Assembly: GCF_000152705.1 (NCBI RefSeq) | Contig: NZ_CH672413.1 | Coordinates: 1,835,978 to 1,899,977 of the forward strand | Source: Janibacter sp. HTCC2649 | Lineage (GTDB): Bacteria > Actinomycetota > Actinomycetes > Actinomycetales > Dermatophilaceae | Direction of reading: 5' to 3' | Length of the DNA stretch: 64,000 bases | In this document: positions 30,366 to 39,476 of the stretch, one piece after another | How the letters are laid out: each line of letters starts with the position of its first letter | Numbering within the stretch: the first letter of the stretch is position 1 | Notes under the pieces: model-generated | Databases searched by the model: none | The model's input: the letters and a program-made list of their open reading frames with translations, nothing else | What the model was told of the DNA's origin: nothing | Program-made: the position numbers and the translations under genes

Positions 30366-31670
30366 ATGACGTCCATGCCCACGTCCGAGCCGGACATCGC
30401 TCCCCTCGCACCCCTCGTCACCCGCACCGTCGCGCTGTCCCCCGCGGACGGCACGGCTCTGCTGGCGCTTCTGCCTGCGACGAATCCGCGCGACACCACC
30501 TCCTGGGTTCGTCGCGGCGAAGGCCTCGTCGGCTGGGGCCGCACGGTCTCGGTGACGGCCCACGGCGCCGATCGTTTTGCGGTCCTGGAGGCGTGGTGGC
30601 GAGACGTCTCGGGGTCGGCAGTGGTGCGTGACGAGGTCGACCTGCCCGGCACCGGTCCTGTCGCCTTCGGCGCGATCTCGTATGCCGCTGACTCACCTTC
30701 CGGTGCCACTCTCGTCGTGCCCTCGGTCGTCGTCGGCCGGCGCGGTGACCAGTGGTGGGTGACGACGACGTCGACGGATGCGTTGCCGGCCAACGTGATT
30801 CCGGTGGCCTCGTCGGATGTGGAGTCGCCGGGCGACGTGTCCTTTGCTGATGGGTCCCTGTCGCCGACCGAGTGGGCGGGCGCCGTCGCTGAGGCGGTGT
30901 CGCGCATCCAGGCTGGCGACCTGGACAAGGTGGTGCTGGCGCGTGACCTGGACGTGCGGACGGCTGCGCCGATCGACGTGCGCTGGTTGCTCGGGCGACT
31001 CGCCGAGAGCTATGAGTCGACGTGGGTCTTCGCCGTCGACGGGTTGGTGGGTGCCACCCCGGAGATGCTGGTCCGTCGCGAGAAGGGCCTCGTGACCTCA
31101 CGGGTCCTCGCGGGGACGATCCGTCGCACCGGGGACGACGAGCACGACCTGGCCCTGGCGGCGTCGCTGGCCCGTTCGTCGAAGGACCTCGAGGAGCACG
31201 AGTACGCCGTCCGCTCGGTCGCCGATGCCCTTGCCCCGCACTGCTCCTCGATGAACGTTCCCGAGGCGCCCTTTGTCCTGCACCTGTCCAACGTCATGCA
31301 CCTGGCGACCGACGTTGCCGGCGTGCTGACCGACGAGACGACCTCTCTGTCGCTGGCGGCGTCGCTGCACCCGAGTGCGGCTGTCTGTGGCACTCCGACC
31401 GCCGTGGCCGACGCGTTGATCTCCGAGCTGGAGCACATGGACCGCGGCCGCTATGCCGGGCCCGTGGGTTGGATGGATGCCAGTGGTGACGGCGAGTGGG
31501 GAATCGCGTTGCGCTCAGGGGCGATTCACCACGACGACAACCAGCGCATGTCGCTGTATGCCGGGTGCGGCATCGTCGCCGGGTCGGTGCCCGAGTCCGA
31601 GGTGGCCGAGTCCGACGCCAAGCTCATCCCCATGCGCGACGCCCTCACCGCCCCCGCCCCGCATCCCTGA
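30366..31670 (+). CDS. menF: isochorismate synthase
   Basis: A 434-residue chorismate-binding enzyme that converts chorismate to isochorismate, the entry step to menaquinone. The active-site lysine lies in LDKVVLARDL, and GDGEWGIALRSGAI and AVCGTPTAVA are the conserved C-terminal segments. A siderophore role is possible for such enzymes, but the men neighbours and absence of siderophore genes favour menaquinone. The ATG at 30366 is used; the frame upstream overlaps menG and is not coding. Confidence 0.88.
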   Translation: MTSMPTSEPDIAPLAPLVTRTVALSPADGTALLALLPATNPRDTTSWVRRGEGLVGWGRTVSVTAHGADRFAVLEAWWRDVSGSAVVRDEVDLPGTGPVAFGAISYAADSPSGATLVVPSVVVGRRGDQWWVTTTSTDALPANVIPVASSDVESPGDVSFADGSLSPTEWAGAVAEAVSRIQAGDLDKVVLARDLDVRTAAPIDVRWLLGRLAESYESTWVFAVDGLVGATPEMLVRREKGLVTSRVLAGTIRRTGDDEHDLALAASLARSSKDLEEHEYAVRSVADALAPHCSSMNVPEAPFVLHLSNVMHLATDVAGVLTDETTSLSLAASLHPSAAVCGTPTAVADALISELEHMDRGRYAGPVGWMDASGDGEWGIALRSGAIHHDDNQRMSLYAGCGIVAGSVPESEVAESDAKLIPMRDALTAPAPHP

Positions 31671-31675
31671 CCCAC

Positions 31676-31741
31676 CCAATAGGACGCTTGGGCACGCGAC
31701 ACGCCACTCTCCCGGCCCGCACAAATCGTCCAATAGGACGC
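31676..31741. repeat. 12-bp direct repeat CCAATAGGACGC
   Basis: CCAATAGGACGC occurs at 31676-31687 and exactly again at 31730-31741, 54 bp apart, in the gap between menF and the SanA-like gene. The second copy is part of GTCC-AATA-GGAC, a small hairpin, and lies 17 bases before the next start. Confidence 0.6.
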
Positions 31742-31758
31742 GTTTGGCGATCGTCTGA

Positions 31759-32454
31759 ATGCAGACTGGGCGCGTGAAGAAGCTGTGGGGGCGACGGGTG
31801 ACTCGGATCCTTGCCGTGCCCGTTGTCCTCGGGCTTCTCGGGGTGCTGCTGCCGTGGGCGTGGGTCATCATTGCGTCGGTGGGGCGCGTGCACGACGCCA
31901 CTGAGGTGGCCGACGCGCCGGAGACCCCCGTGGCGCTGGTCCTCGGCGCCGGGCTTCAGGGCGGCCGGCCGAGCCCCTTTCTGGGAGCGCGTCTCGACGC
32001 GGCCAAGGAGCTGTACGACGGAGGCAAGGTCAAGGTCCTCCTCGTGTCGGGCGACAACCGGACCCACGCCTATGACGAGCCCACTGCCATGCGCGACTAC
32101 CTCGTCGCTGCCGGGGTGCCGACGGAGGCGATCGTCCTCGACTTCGCCGGACGCGACACCTACGACTCCTGCCAGCGCGCTCACCGGATCTTCGGCGTCG
32201 ACAAGGTCACGGTGATCTCGCAGGGCTATCACGTGGGTCGGGCAGTGGCCCTGTGCCGGGCGGCAGGCATGACCACGGACGGTGTCGGGGACACGTCGAT
32301 GCGCGAGCGCTACCCACGCGAGTGGTGGATCGGCTGGACCCGAGAGAAACTTGCCAACATCAAAGCAGTCGGCGACGTCGTCACCGGCCGCGACCCAGTC
32401 CTCGGCCAACCCGAGACCAGCGTCCAGGACGCCCTGGCGAACGGAGCGCGATGA
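31759..32454 (+). CDS. SanA/YdcF-family (DUF218) membrane-anchored protein
   Basis: A 231-residue protein with one N-terminal membrane helix (about residues 15-40) and an external DUF218 domain. Recognisable segments are ALVLGAGLQGGRPSPFLGAR, LLVSGDNR and ISQGYHVGRA. SanA of enteric bacteria affects envelope permeability to vancomycin; the biochemical activity is not known. The stop overlaps the next gene by four bases (ATGA), so the two are coupled. Confidence 0.85.
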   Translation: MQTGRVKKLWGRRVTRILAVPVVLGLLGVLLPWAWVIIASVGRVHDATEVADAPETPVALVLGAGLQGGRPSPFLGARLDAAKELYDGGKVKVLLVSGDNRTHAYDEPTAMRDYLVAAGVPTEAIVLDFAGRDTYDSCQRAHRIFGVDKVTVISQGYHVGRAVALCRAAGMTTDGVGDTSMRERYPREWWIGWTREKLANIKAVGDVVTGRDPVLGQPETSVQDALANGAR

Positions 32455-33167
32455 GCAGCTCGCACGAGCAGACGGCCGAGACCGACTCTGTCGATCAGTG
32501 GGCGCCCCTGCCGGTCGACGCCGTCGTCTTCGACCTGGGCAACGTCCTCATTCGGTGGGACCCGACTCCAGCCGTGGCTGCGGCGGTCGGAGCCGAACGA
32601 GCCCATGCCTTCCTCACGAATGAGGCGTTCGACTTCACCGCGTGGAACGCTGCGAACGACGCGGGTCGCTCTTTCGAGGAGGCCGAGCGCGAGGCCGTCA
32701 GTGCGCATCCGCACCTCGAGCAGGAGATCCGCGGCTACCGGACGCACTTCGGGGCCTCACTCGTCGAGGAGATCGCGGGGACCGTCGAGATCCTGCGTGA
32801 GCTCCACGCCGCCGATATCCCGGTCCTCGCCCTGACGAACTGGGCGGCTGAGACCTTTCCCGTGGCGCTCGACCGCTTCGACTTCCTCGACCTGTTCGAG
32901 GACATCATCGTCTCGGGCGAAGAGGGGGTGGCCAAGCCGGATCCGGAGATCTTCGAGATCCTCGAGGAGCGGATGAGCCACCTTGGCGGACTCGACGACT
33001 GCATCTTCATCGACGACTCCCTGGCCAACGTCGAGGCAGCGCAGGAGGCCGGCCTCGACGCGATCCACTTCACCGATCCCGAAAACCTGCGCCAGGACCT
33101 CGTCGTGCGCGGCCTCCCCCTGCGCAGCACACGACCCTCGACTCCTCAAGTCACCGGTGGCTGGTGA
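32451..33167 (+). CDS. HAD-superfamily hydrolase, YihX-like
   Basis: A 238-residue phosphatase-type HAD protein. Motif I is VVFDLGNVLIRWDP with the nucleophile Asp; motif II is ALTNWA; motif III/IV are KPDPEIFEI and FIDDSLANVEAA. The DLGNV form of motif I is typical of YihX-type sugar-phosphate phosphatases. The substrate cannot be read. Start overlaps the SanA-like gene; the last 17 bases overlap the convergent VOC gene. Confidence 0.82.
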   Translation: MSSSHEQTAETDSVDQWAPLPVDAVVFDLGNVLIRWDPTPAVAAAVGAERAHAFLTNEAFDFTAWNAANDAGRSFEEAEREAVSAHPHLEQEIRGYRTHFGASLVEEIAGTVEILRELHAADIPVLALTNWAAETFPVALDRFDFLDLFEDIIVSGEEGVAKPDPEIFEILEERMSHLGGLDDCIFIDDSLANVEAAQEAGLDAIHFTDPENLRQDLVVRGLPLRSTRPSTPQVTGGW

Positions 33168-33513
33168 ACCGCAGGTAGTAGCCGTCGGGATCGGTCACCC
33201 GGAAGTCGGACAACCCCCACTCACGTTCGACCAGATCCGCCGCAAGCACAACTACACGACCGACGAATTCGTCGCGGCGCTGTTTGACGTCATCGACCTC
33301 GATCACAATCTCCGTCCCGACGGGCAGGGTCCGAGCAGCCGGATCGACGGGCGCTGCTTCGCAGAGCCCGATCCGCACGTCCCCCAACTTCACGGACGCG
33401 TATGCCGGTGGGCCGACACTGCGCCCCGTCACCTCGAAGCCCAGCAGCTCATAGAACGCCACCGACCGATCGACATCGCTCGGGAAGAACTCGATCCGCA
33501 GCCGCTCAGTCAT
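33151..33513 (-). CDS. VOC (glyoxalase/bleomycin-resistance fold) protein
   Basis: A 120-residue single-domain vicinal-oxygen-chelate protein: start IEFFPSDVDRSVAFYELLGF and end VTDPDGYYLRF are classic halves of the paired beta-alpha-beta3 module. It probably acts as a dimer on a small molecule, but neither metal nor substrate is predictable. Its 3' end overlaps the HAD gene by 17 bases in a convergent arrangement. Confidence 0.8.
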   Translation of the reverse strand: MTERLRIEFFPSDVDRSVAFYELLGFEVTGRSVGPPAYASVKLGDVRIGLCEAAPVDPAARTLPVGTEIVIEVDDVKQRRDEFVGRVVVLAADLVEREWGLSDFRVTDPDGYYLRFTSHR

Positions 33514-33568
33514 GCGGCCAACACTGCAACCTCAAGCCCACAAGAGGTCAAACCGCGCCGGGAGGCTC

Positions 33569-33988
33569 CTACAGGTGAGTGCTCAGGTAGCGCTCGCGGC
33601 GGTCGGCTGCCTCGAACGATGCAGCGCACTGCGCGCTCTCAAACGCGAGCACCTCAAGTTCCCACACGCATCCCACCGCGCCAGCACGATGCGGGCGCAA
33701 CTCAGCGGGGAGATCAAGTGGTGAGGTCCAGTACGCCTGGATGAGGTCAACCCCGTCCCACACGTGAGCCAGCGCGAAGTGCGCCGGGCGGGCGCGGTGC
33801 AGCAGGAGATAACCGACACCGCTGCCCGGAGTCGACTCAGCGAACTCCACGGTGAGTGCTTGCGCAGCACGGTCCAACTCATCCGGGCACTCAGAGTCAG
33901 CGACGCTCATCGCGTACACCTTCATCTCGCACGGCCCGAGTTGTGCCACTCCCCGCCACTCCACCGGTCGACTCTCCACGTCCACCAT
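33569..33988 (-). CDS. hypothetical protein
   Basis: A frame of about 139 residues from the ATG at 33988; ATG 33925 (MKVYAMSVADSE) or a TTG at 34084 are alternatives. No ribosome-binding site favours any of them, and the longest would overlap the gene at 34038. The sequence is neither membrane-spanning nor low in complexity (GVGYLLLHRARPAHFALAHV; VWELEVLAFESAQCAAS). It reads as a folded alpha/beta protein but no family was recognised. Confidence 0.5.
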   Translation of the reverse strand: MVDVESRPVEWRGVAQLGPCEMKVYAMSVADSECPDELDRAAQALTVEFAESTPGSGVGYLLLHRARPAHFALAHVWDGVDLIQAYWTSPLDLPAELRPHRAGAVGCVWELEVLAFESAQCAASFEAADRRERYLSTHL

Positions 33989-34037
33989 CGTCGCAGCCGG
34001 CGCGACGTCTACCGCGGGTTGATTAGCCGAACCGGGT

Positions 34038-34502
34038 TCACAGATCCATATCCAGGCGAGATCGTGCCACCGCCACACGGTCAAGTGTCGTGCGCTTTCG
34101 CCCGGTCACTTCTGGAACATCAACGATTCGACCGTTGGACAGTTTCAGGTAGAGCATTCGAAACCTCTTGGAACGCGACCCACGATTGAGGTTGCCCGAG
34201 TAGCTCTGCGAGGCAACGGTCTTCACATCACCCAAGAGGTATGTCCTGGTGCGCACCCACCCTCTGCGCATGACGCGGTCATCTGTGATGCGCAAGCCCA
34301 CAAAGGGGGCACGCAAGAGCAGGCCTGCTAGGGCACCGGCCCAGGCCCAGAACATCCAGTCGGGGTCTCGGGTGTCGTCTAGAGCGGGATCGAGAAACGC
34401 ACCGATCGACACGAGGAGAAACGCAAGTTGCACGCCCACACACAGCGCCAGGTAGCCCGGCGCTCGAATCATGAGGGACCCCGGAGCCCGTTCTGTCAGC
34501 AT
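34038..34502 (-). CDS. two-helix membrane protein with bacterial PH-like domain
   Basis: About 154 residues from the ATG at 34502, which lies four bases after the menJ stop. Two hydrophobic helices (YLALCVGVQLAFLLVSIGAF; MFWAWAGALAGLLLRAPFVG) are followed by a basic beta-rich part (LRITDDRVMRRGWVRTRTYL) that resembles small actinobacterial PH-domain membrane proteins. A later ATG at 34472 is possible. Function is unknown. Position suggests co-transcription with menD and menJ. Confidence 0.6.
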   Translation of the reverse strand: MLTERAPGSLMIRAPGYLALCVGVQLAFLLVSIGAFLDPALDDTRDPDWMFWAWAGALAGLLLRAPFVGLRITDDRVMRRGWVRTRTYLLGDVKTVASQSYSGNLNRGSRSKRFRMLYLKLSNGRIVDVPEVTGRKRTTLDRVAVARSRLDMDL

Positions 34503-34506
34503 CGGA

Positions 34507-35736
34507 TCAGGTGAAGGGTGGGCGGTGCTCGAGGCGGACGGACTGTCGTCCGGCCCAACGCCACACGCGTGCAGCGCCATCGCGGTCCTCGTCGGTGACG
34601 AGGTTGCCCATCCACCGCAGCGCCAACGTCATGAGCCAGTCGGAGCGCATTCCAGCCGGACCCAAAGCAGGCAGAACCCGTGGCACGGTCACGATGCCAG
34701 CGAGGCGACGAGCGATCGAGAACGCCTCGCCGTAGTGCTCCTTGAGCAGCTTCGGCCAGGTCACCGACAGGTCGGTGTCGAGCAGGTCGACGACGAAGCG
34801 GCCCGTCTCGAGGCCGTAGTCGATGCCCTCACCGTTCAAGGGGTTGATGCAGGCGGCCGCGTCACCGATGAGCGCCCAGTTCGGTCCAGCGACACCACTG
34901 ACGGCCCCACCCATGGGCAGCAGGGCACTGGTCGCCATGCGCGCCTCCCCCTGCAGCCCGAACCCGTCCCGGCATTCCTCGACGTAGCGCGCCATGAGCG
35001 GCTTGATCGCCACTTCGGCCGGGCGCTTCGTCGTGGCCAAGGTGCCGGCGCCGACGTTCACCTGACCGCCACCGAGCGGGAAGATCCAGCCGTAGCCCGA
35101 CAGGATCTCGCCCTCCTCGCCACGCAGCTCGAGGTGACTCGAAATCCACGGGTCGTCCGCCTGCGTCGAGTCGACGTAGCAACGCCCGGCCACGGCATAC
35201 ACGGTGTCCTTGTGCCAGACCCGACCGAGCACCTTGCCGAGACCCGACCGCACGCCGTCAGCGACGATGAGCCGCTCGCACTCGATCTCGAACGTCTCGC
35301 CATCACGCTGGAACGTCACCCCGCGGACCCGCCCGCCCTCGATCCGCGCATCGACCGCCTTGGCACCCTCGACCCCGACGGCACCCGACTTCAGTGCGTG
35401 GGTGCGGAGGTGGTCATCGAGTTCGGTGCGCGCCACAGCCGAACCCCAGTCCGGCAGCGATCCACCGGGCCAGCGCAGTTCGAGCACCTGCCCGAAGCCG
35501 TGCGCCTTGAGCCCGTGGTTCACGGTGTGCCCGCGCAGCCAGTCGTCGAGCCCGAGGCGCGTCAGTTCGGCGATCGCCCGCGGGGTCAGTCCGTCACCGC
35601 AGGTCTTGTCACGCGGGAAGACTGCGGCGTCGGCGAGCACCACGTCGCGTCCGGCGCGAGCCGCCCAGGCCGCAGCAGCGGAACCCGAGGGGCCGGCTCC
35701 AACGACGAGGACATCGGTGCGGGTGGGGGTGGTCAC
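34507..35736 (-). CDS. menJ: geranylgeranyl-reductase-family flavoprotein, probable menaquinone side-chain reductase
   Basis: A 409-residue FAD protein with the Rossmann motif VLVVGAGPSGSAAAAWA at the start, followed by RDKTCGDGLTPRAI and the GD motif ALIGDAAACINPLNGEGI, which identify the geranylgeranyl reductase family. In mycobacteria the member in the men cluster (MenJ) saturates one isoprene unit of the menaquinone tail. The men neighbours here favour that role over chlorophyll- or lipid-type functions. The start is a GTG at 35736. It follows menD by 25 bases. Confidence 0.82.
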   Translation of the reverse strand: MTTPTRTDVLVVGAGPSGSAAAAWAARAGRDVVLADAAVFPRDKTCGDGLTPRAIAELTRLGLDDWLRGHTVNHGLKAHGFGQVLELRWPGGSLPDWGSAVARTELDDHLRTHALKSGAVGVEGAKAVDARIEGGRVRGVTFQRDGETFEIECERLIVADGVRSGLGKVLGRVWHKDTVYAVAGRCYVDSTQADDPWISSHLELRGEEGEILSGYGWIFPLGGGQVNVGAGTLATTKRPAEVAIKPLMARYVEECRDGFGLQGEARMATSALLPMGGAVSGVAGPNWALIGDAAACINPLNGEGIDYGLETGRFVVDLLDTDLSVTWPKLLKEHYGEAFSIARRLAGIVTVPRVLPALGPAGMRSDWLMTLALRWMGNLVTDEDRDGAARVWRWAGRQSVRLEHRPPFT

Positions 35737-35761
35737 CGGGTCATTCTCGCAAGTCGCGCGC

Positions 35762-37477
35762 TCACTCCGAAATCGCCAGGGCTTCGCGCGCGATCCGGCG
35801 CAGCCGCTCGTGCGCGCCGCGGTGCGACTCCGCGTCGATCGGCACCTCGACGACGGTGATCCCGTCGGGAGCTGCGGACAGCGCTTCGGCTGCCGCTTCG
35901 CGCGTGGTCGCAAGAACGTGGCGTATGCCGTGTGCCCGGCACAGTGCCCCGAAGTCGGTTCCCGTCGGGGTGGCGAAAATGCGGCCGAAGTCGTCTGCCC
36001 GCTCGGGCGCTCCGTGCTCGAGGGTGCGGAAGATGCCGCCACCTCCGTCGTTGGTGACGAGGATCGTGAGGTTCGGCCGCGGTTCGTCCGGTCCAAACGC
36101 GAGGGCGTTGGAGTCGTGGAGGAAGGTCAGGTCACCCACCCACGCATAGCTCGGTGCATCGGTCGTCAGGGCGAGGCCGATCGCGGTCGACAGGCAGCCG
36201 TCGATCCCGGCCAGGCCACGGTTGGCGACGACGGAGACGGCCGACTCGCGGCTCATGCCGAGGTCGAGGTCGCGCACCGGGTTGGAGGACCCGACGAACA
36301 GCTGAGCATCCTCGGGCAGGGATTCACCCACCACCGAGGCCACTGCCAACCCCGTGCCCCACGGAGATCTCTGGTCCTGAACCGCCTGAGCCACAGCCGA
36401 TCCGGCGCCAGCCCAACCGTTCGACCACTCAGGGTCAGCGGCCTCCGGCGATCTGCCGGCGAACGTCATCAAGGAGTGCACTTCGTGGACGACGTGGCCG
36501 GGGTCGGGCCACTGCGGCGAGCCGGTGAACACCTCGACGCGCAGGCCATCCGTGCGCAGCAGCGACGCCACGGCACGCGACAAGGTGATGCGGCCGACGA
36601 CGAGAACGCGCTCCGGGAGATGGTCGGCGAGCCAGTCTCCGGCGGTGAGGAGCAGCGGCCCGTGGGGCACCACAGCCGTGCGGTCATGCACTCCGAAAGG
36701 CTCTGCGACAACGGGATACCCGCGAGAGACGGCCCAGCTCACGACCTGCGCCGAGGAGACGGGTGATCGCGCGAGGTCACCGAGGACGACGAGCGTCCGC
36801 GGGACGTGCTTGAAGCCAGCGCTGTGACCGGCGAACCATCCGCCCCTTGGGGTGCGAACCCACGGGTCTCCGTCGTCACGCCCGGCATGCACCTCGAAGT
36901 CATCACCGAGATCTGGAGTCAGGGGGTCGCGGAAGGAGACGTTGAGGTGGACCGGGCCAGCATCCGGGCCGGGGTGGCCATCCGCGGCGGTTCCTCGGGC
37001 TGCCACCAGGGCGCGGCACACCGTGGAGCGGTGGAAGGCGCCGACGGACTCCACGAGCTCGGGCGCCGGCACGTCCGCCGACCAGCGGACGGCAGGACCG
37101 AACATGCCCGGCTGGACAGTCGTCTGGTTCGCCCCGGTCCCCCGCAACTCGGCAGGACGATCCGCCGACACGACAACAAGAGGCACGCCCGTGTGGTGCG
37201 CCTCGAGCACGGACGGATGCAGGTTCGCCACGGCAGTGCCCGACGTCGTGATCACGGGAACCGGTGTGTGAGAACCCTTTGCGAGCCCCAACGCAAGGAA
37301 GCCGGCGGTCCGCTCATCCACACGCACGTGCAGACGAAGGCGACCTTCGCGCTCGGCCTGCTGGACGGCATACGCAAGGGGCGCGGAGCGCGAACCGGGA
37401 GCGAGGACGACCTCGCGAACGCCACCACGGATCAGCTCGTCGACGAGGACGCGAGCGAGCGCGGTGGACGGGTTCAT
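35762..37477 (-). CDS. menD: SEPHCHC synthase (MenD)
   Basis: A 571-residue thiamine-diphosphate enzyme joining 2-oxoglutarate and isochorismate. The catalytic glutamate region is HVRVDERTAGFLALGLAKG, followed by TTSGTAVANLHPSVLEA and SADRPAELRGTGANQT. The TPP-binding motif is VGDLTFLHDSNAL. The ATG at 37477 shares one base with the stop of the upstream DUF3817 gene (TGATG). The longer frame further upstream is not coding. Confidence 0.95.
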   Translation of the reverse strand: MNPSTALARVLVDELIRGGVREVVLAPGSRSAPLAYAVQQAEREGRLRLHVRVDERTAGFLALGLAKGSHTPVPVITTSGTAVANLHPSVLEAHHTGVPLVVVSADRPAELRGTGANQTTVQPGMFGPAVRWSADVPAPELVESVGAFHRSTVCRALVAARGTAADGHPGPDAGPVHLNVSFRDPLTPDLGDDFEVHAGRDDGDPWVRTPRGGWFAGHSAGFKHVPRTLVVLGDLARSPVSSAQVVSWAVSRGYPVVAEPFGVHDRTAVVPHGPLLLTAGDWLADHLPERVLVVGRITLSRAVASLLRTDGLRVEVFTGSPQWPDPGHVVHEVHSLMTFAGRSPEAADPEWSNGWAGAGSAVAQAVQDQRSPWGTGLAVASVVGESLPEDAQLFVGSSNPVRDLDLGMSRESAVSVVANRGLAGIDGCLSTAIGLALTTDAPSYAWVGDLTFLHDSNALAFGPDEPRPNLTILVTNDGGGGIFRTLEHGAPERADDFGRIFATPTGTDFGALCRAHGIRHVLATTREAAAEALSAAPDGITVVEVPIDAESHRGAHERLRRIAREALAISE

Positions 37478-37953
37478 CAGCTGCCCGACGCGGGCGGGCC
37501 GACGAACAGTGCAACACCGGTGAGGCCAGCGACAGCAACGACGCCGACCACGGCCGCGAGCGCAGGGTTGCGGGTGAGCCACGCCAGGACGCGCTCCGGC
37601 AGTGACACCGGAGCGTCCCCACCAGAACCGAAGCGCCAGGGCCCCTCGAGCTGACCGGCCGACTCCGCGCTGCGGTCGAAGATGATCGTCGCGAACGGCG
37701 GCACGGCACTCACGAGCGCGAGGAGGCCGGTGCGGAGCGACCACTTCTGGTTGATCCACGTCGCGAGCGCGATGAGGCCATAGGTGATGAAGACGACCCC
37801 GTGCACCATCCCGAAGATCCGCACCCCGAGCTCGGTCGTCTCGGTGACGTACTTGAGGAACATCCCGATGAGGAGCAGGGCCCAGGTGATCGCCTCGGCG
37901 ATGGCTACCCGGCGGAACAGCAGTTTGGGGGTCACGAGTCGCGATTCTGCCAT
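37477..37953 (-). CDS. DUF3817 membrane protein
   Basis: A 158-residue protein with three helices in the first 105 residues (FRRVAIAEAITWALLLIGMF; VHGVVFITYGLIALATW; LRTGLLALVSAVPPFATIIF) as in the DUF3817 family. An extra hydrophilic stretch and a last helix (NPALAAVVGVVAVAGLTGV) follow. The stop/start contact with menD suggests co-translation, but no role in menaquinone synthesis is known. Its start overlaps the end of the hydrolase gene by 22 bases. Confidence 0.75.
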   Translation of the reverse strand: MAESRLVTPKLLFRRVAIAEAITWALLLIGMFLKYVTETTELGVRIFGMVHGVVFITYGLIALATWINQKWSLRTGLLALVSAVPPFATIIFDRSAESAGQLEGPWRFGSGGDAPVSLPERVLAWLTRNPALAAVVGVVAVAGLTGVALFVGPPASGS

Positions 37954-39146
37954 CGCCGCCTGGTGCGGAACTCATGCACCACCGGGGTCGAGCCCGGCGC
38001 GACCGTGAGTGCGGGGGCCAGATCGGCTCGCCACTGCCGAAGGGCGACGTCACCGGACTCCTGCGCTCGAGCGGCGGTCACGCCGTATCCCGTGAGGGAG
38101 TGCGCGAAGACACCAGCGGGGGCGGCGGCCACCACCGTCGTCCAGTTGCGCCGCTCGGGCGGTGGCGAGACGTCGAGCATCGGCACGGCATCGGTGGCGT
38201 GCTGCAGCGACAACACCGACGTCGAGTCCGGGATGGGAAAGGCATCGATCGGCGACCCTGCCGTGAGGACCTGGCTCACGCGGTGGTTCCGGGTGAAGGC
38301 CGGGTCGGACGCCAGAGCGGCTGCGACGATGCCACCCTGGCTGTGCCCCACGATGACGACGTGGTCCCGAGGCCCCGCCCTACCTGCCTGCGCCAGGTCG
38401 AGAGCCTTCGCGGCCGCGACCTTGGAGGCACTCGTCGCCCGGAGCATCAGTGAGACGTTTGCCGGCCAGTCCATGGGAATCTCACCACCCCTGAACAACC
38501 CCTGCAGCAAGGGGCCCTGTGTCCCAGGGACCTGCAGCACCCACGTGGTGGTTCCGTCGGCCGCGGGCACTTCAATGACCCTGACCCGGCCATCGACCCC
38601 GAGCGACTCCACCCCGGCGAGCAGCGAGGCCGTCGAGGTCGGCGGCGGCACCTTCCCCAGGGGCTCCACCGACCTGACGTCGACATCCCATCCCGAACCT
38701 TCGTCGAGCAGTCCGTACGGCTGGCCCATGATCTCGGTGATGAGCCAGGCGCTCGTCATCGCCTGCGCGTGCAGTCCTCCAACGAGTCCACGCACAGCAC
38801 CCTCACCCCACTCGTAGGTCGCCGCCGCGCTCGTCACCGAATGCGCAAGGTCGTGGAGACGCTCGACCGCGCCAGCCACTCCGGCGATCACATCCGTGAG
38901 CTCCCGACGGCAGCGGCCGACCAGCGGCGCGAGATCGACGGGCGACCCGAGGGCACGAGCGCCCAGGCCCCAGTCGACCCCGCCCGCGGGCGCGACCGGA
39001 GTCGGCACCTCAACGGTCGACTCACGAGGGGTGACGTCCTCAACAACTTCGGCGGTGCGGCGCAGAACCACTGCCGCCCGGCGCAGTTCCTCGACGGCGA
39101 CCTCGATGCCTCCCGCTCCCCCCGTGACCCGGAAGTCGTCACTCAC
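37932..39146 (-). CDS. alpha/beta hydrolase with helical N-terminal module
   Basis: A 404-residue protein. Residues 1-130 are Ala/Val-rich helices. Residues about 185-370 form an alpha/beta hydrolase core with the nucleophile elbow GHSQGG (Ser269) in HVVIVGHSQGGIVAAALASD. No signal peptide is present. The upstream WXG100-like gene overlaps by four bases (GTGA), a layout typical of type VII-exported lipase/esterase-like effectors. It is not a good MenH candidate, since the helical module and partner gene are foreign to that family. The substrate is unknown. Confidence 0.7.
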   Translation of the reverse strand: MSDDFRVTGGAGGIEVAVEELRRAAVVLRRTAEVVEDVTPRESTVEVPTPVAPAGGVDWGLGARALGSPVDLAPLVGRCRRELTDVIAGVAGAVERLHDLAHSVTSAAATYEWGEGAVRGLVGGLHAQAMTSAWLITEIMGQPYGLLDEGSGWDVDVRSVEPLGKVPPPTSTASLLAGVESLGVDGRVRVIEVPAADGTTTWVLQVPGTQGPLLQGLFRGGEIPMDWPANVSLMLRATSASKVAAAKALDLAQAGRAGPRDHVVIVGHSQGGIVAAALASDPAFTRNHRVSQVLTAGSPIDAFPIPDSTSVLSLQHATDAVPMLDVSPPPERRNWTTVVAAAPAGVFAHSLTGYGVTAARAQESGDVALRQWRADLAPALTVAPGSTPVVHEFRTRRRWQNRDS

Positions 39147-39385
39147 GCCGCCTGCTCGGCGGAGTCGGCCACGCGATCGAGGAGATCAGCAACGGCATCT
39201 TCGCGCTCGGCGAGTTCGCGCAGCTCGCGCACCCGGGTCGTGATGACCCGCCGGAACTGCTCGGCCGAGGGCGCGCGCCAACTCAGCTCGGCCACCTTGC
39301 GGAGCATGGCGCACTCCGCGCGAGTGTCCTCGGCGGCGATGCGCCATCGTCGTGCACGTTCCCTCAGATCCCCTGTGTTGACCAT
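39143..39385 (-). CDS. WXG100-like small helical protein
   Basis: An 80-residue helical protein with a Trp-Arg-Ala turn (ELSWRAPSAEQFRRVI) in place of WXG, flanked by charged helices. It directly precedes the hydrolase gene and overlaps it by four bases. The ATG at 39385 is chosen; earlier in-frame ATGs (39412, 39460) would add an unlikely basic stretch. It probably forms the export or chaperone partner of the hydrolase. Confidence 0.6.
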   Translation of the reverse strand: MVNTGDLRERARRWRIAAEDTRAECAMLRKVAELSWRAPSAEQFRRVITTRVRELRELAEREDAVADLLDRVADSAEQAA

Positions 39386-39476
39386 GCGAACAGCCAACGC
39401 CCGCAGCGACATTCGCGTCCACGACGCGCGGGCAATCTGTGGAAAACCCGGGCGCCCCAACTCCCCTGTGGACAGT

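Noticed and set aside
33989-34084. TTG-initiated N-terminal extension of the gene at 33569
   Set aside because: It would overlap the neighbouring membrane-protein gene by 47 bases and has no ribosome-binding site.
37932-39146. Alpha/beta hydrolase as the missing MenH
   Set aside because: The helical N-terminal module and overlapping WXG-like partner fit a type VII effector, not the short MenH family.
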